A stretch of 64,000 nt of DNA from an uncultured Opitutaceae bacterium (lineage in GTDB: Bacteria; Verrucomicrobiota; Verrucomicrobiia; Opitutales; Opitutaceae), in assembly GCA_951813085.1 (NCBI GenBank), contig OX638348.1:3171627-3235626 (forward strand), given 5' to 3'. Of the stretch, positions 62,973 to 64,000 are shown one piece after another. Made by a program: the position numbers and the translations under genes. Each line of letters begins with the position of its first letter. Within the stretch, counting starts at the first letter, position 1. The notes below the pieces were generated by a model. That model saw only the letters and a program-made list of their open reading frames with translations, ran no database searches and was not told where the DNA came from.

Positions 62973-63219
62973 ATGCAATACGTCATAACGCTGTGAGAGC
63001 GCAGGCGATATTCTCGCCTTGGACGTTGATTTAGTTGTTAATGATTTTAGTTCAGGTTTTGAAAAAGCGACAAACGTAGGGCCCACCCCTCACTTGGCAA
63101 GCGGGAATTTGGCGCAAATTACCGTTTTTCAATGCAAATGGCGTTGACAACCTATTTCGATTTCCGCTTCTTTCGCCACTCTTCGATCACCAGACCGAAG
63201 ATTTCAATTTTATCTTTAT

Positions 63220-63296
<77 letters not shown>

Positions 63297-63298
63297 TG

Positions 63299-63328
63299 AA
63301 GGCCGATTTCCAATATGAAATCGGCCTT
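63299..63328 (+). terminator. Hairpin just after tRNA-Met
   Basis: AAGGCCGATTTC pairs perfectly with GAAATCGGCCTT around CAATAT, a twelve-base stem. It should end the tRNA transcript before the GIY-YIG gene. A differently sequenced hairpin (GAGGCCCGTTGGC...GCCACGGGCCTC) follows the second copy of the tRNA 3' end. Confidence 0.85.
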
Positions 63329-63345
63329 CTCCATCTTCAACTCAA

Positions 63346-63603
63346 GTGTATCAAGTCTATGTGATTCGGAATCCTGCCGGACGCTTTTACATTGGCATCT
63401 CCGATAACGTCGAAAACCGAGTCGCTCAGCACAACGCGGGGGTCTCTAAATGGACCAAAGCCAGAGGCCCGTGGTCGATACGCTGGACCAGCAAACCTAT
63501 GTCAATCACCGATGCCAGAAAGCTCGAGAACCTCCTCAAGAAGCAAAAGGGAGGCAACGGATTCTATGTGCTTACTGGAATTGAGCGAACCAAAGGCTCA
63601 TAA
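63346..63603 (+). CDS. Single-domain GIY-YIG nuclease-like protein
   Basis: 85 residues with a GTG start (63346). The GIY-YIG core reads VYVIRNPAGRFYIGISDNVENRVAQHN, with the catalytic Arg in ENR, an HN and a late Glu (ARKLENLLKKQKGG). Stand-alone GIY-YIG proteins range from repair-like to homing nucleases. It lies between two copies of the tRNA-Met 3' end, which suggests a homing or site-specific insertion. The stop codon overlaps a perfect hairpin (ATCCCGCTAAGCGGGAT). Confidence 0.8.
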   Translation: MYQVYVIRNPAGRFYIGISDNVENRVAQHNAGVSKWTKARGPWSIRWTSKPMSITDARKLENLLKKQKGGNGFYVLTGIERTKGS

Positions 63604-63618
63604 TCCCGCTAAGCGGGA

Positions 63619-63648
63619 TCCTCGGTTCAAATCCGAGCCCTGCTCCCA
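63619..63648 (+). repeat. Second copy of the tRNA-Met 3' end
   Basis: TCCTCGGTTCAAATCC...CCCTGC[T]CCCA matches 63267-63296 at 29 of 30 positions (A to T at the acceptor base before CCCA). It includes the complete T-arm and the CCA. No matching 5' half is present, so it is not a second tRNA gene. Distance between the copies is 352 bases. Confidence 0.95.
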
Positions 63649-63649
63649 T

Positions 63650-63681
63650 CGAGGCCCGTTGGCAAACGCCACGGGCCTCGT
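63650..63681 (+). terminator. Terminator-like hairpin after the second tRNA 3' copy
   Basis: GAGGCCCGTTGGC pairs with GCCACGGGCCTC through a small loop, with one mismatch. This is likely the original end of the tRNA-Met transcription unit before the GIY-YIG segment inserted. Confidence 0.7.
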
Positions 63682-63760
63682 CCCATTTATGAGAACTTCA
63701 TGCCTTTAGATCCTGGCAGACAGTTCCCACTTACAAAAAGAGGTCATCCTCTCATGCGCT

Positions 63761-64000
63761 ATGCCATTCACTAAACTCGGACTAATTTCCGAACTTGCAG
63801 AGGCGGTTCGGTCGAAAGGCTACAAAGAACCATCGCCCATACAATCCAAAGCGATACCCGCAGTTCTACAAGGGCGCGATGTGCTCGGGGGCGCCCAAAC
63901 GGGCACCGGCAAAACCGCTGCCTTCGCCCTTCCTATCCTGCAGATTCTTTCAGACAGTTCCTTTTCATCCAAGCGGCCACGAGCATTGGTGCTCGCTCCA
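63761..64000 (+). CDS. DEAD-box RNA helicase (partial, runs off the right edge)
   Basis: The ATG at 63761 opens MPFTKLGLISELAEAVRSKGYKEPSPIQSKAIPAVLQGRDVLGGAQTGTGKTAAFALPILQIL, containing the Q motif (FTKLGL, PSPIQ) and Walker A AQTGTGKT of DEAD-box helicases, most like RhlE. Only the first 80 residues are inside the window. These enzymes remodel RNA, for example in ribosome assembly or cold shock. Confidence 0.9.
   Translation, partial: MPFTKLGLISELAEAVRSKGYKEPSPIQSKAIPAVLQGRDVLGGAQTGTGKTAAFALPILQILSDSSFSSKRPRALVLAP

Overview
The window comes from a bacterial chromosome with moderate-to-high GC and a Verrucomicrobia-like character, most like the Opitutae. The clues are a fused LpxC-FabZ protein beside LpxA, a C-terminal piece of a DUF1592/DUF1585-type protein, a Tat-exported TIM-barrel isomerase, a SWIB-domain protein, many TonB-like proteins and an acidic tail on ribosomal protein S2. 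The assignment rests on family resemblance recalled from memory, not on a search.

Layout. 1-4.8 kb: a beta-ketoacyl synthase / acyl carrier / FAD-oxidoreductase operon, galE and a LuxR-type response regulator. 4.8-12.8 kb: accessory DNA with two copies of an IS3-like element, broken genes at every IS edge, a frameshifted esterase, an ankyrin lipoprotein, a repeat-rich non-coding block and a RelBE-like toxin-antitoxin pair. 12.8-23.2 kb: a defence island built on a decayed type I restriction locus (hsdM and hsdS frameshifted, hsdR reduced to its first codons). It carries a toxin-antitoxin-SecB-like chaperone module, a reverse transcriptase with two small downstream genes and a long open upstream region, a DUF6161 membrane protein, a DUF2130 nuclease-like protein and a small basic protein. 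23.3-32.6 kb: a LysR regulator, an XRE-ImmA protein and a PIN protein separated by a terminase remnant, several small unknown genes, a third IS copy and a truncated, frameshifted ribulokinase gene.

32.7-51.5 kb is core-like: lpxA, lpxC-fabZ, efp, a pyrimidine-nucleoside phosphorylase, argS, envelope proteins (GYF-domain, YihY, PpiD-like, CPBP protease, TolC), an EEP hydrolase, a SWIB protein, a response regulator, and an ExbB plus two TonB-like proteins. 51.9-60.1 kb looks transferred: a TM0106/UPF1-like nuclease-helicase, then an AT-rich restriction-methylation module, ending next to tRNA-Ser(CGA). 60.5-64 kb returns to core: a TonB-C-like secreted protein, tsf, rpsB, an initiator-type tRNA-Met with a tiny GIY-YIG gene between two copies of the tRNA 3' end, and a DEAD-box helicase running off the edge.

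About ten genes are interrupted by single-base frameshifts or single stop codons. Some lie in homopolymers and could be assembly errors. Others, such as IS truncations and in-frame nonsense codons, look real. The most promising biology is the reverse-transcriptase locus with a candidate template RNA, the toxin-antitoxin-chaperone module, and the tRNA/GIY-YIG mini-element.
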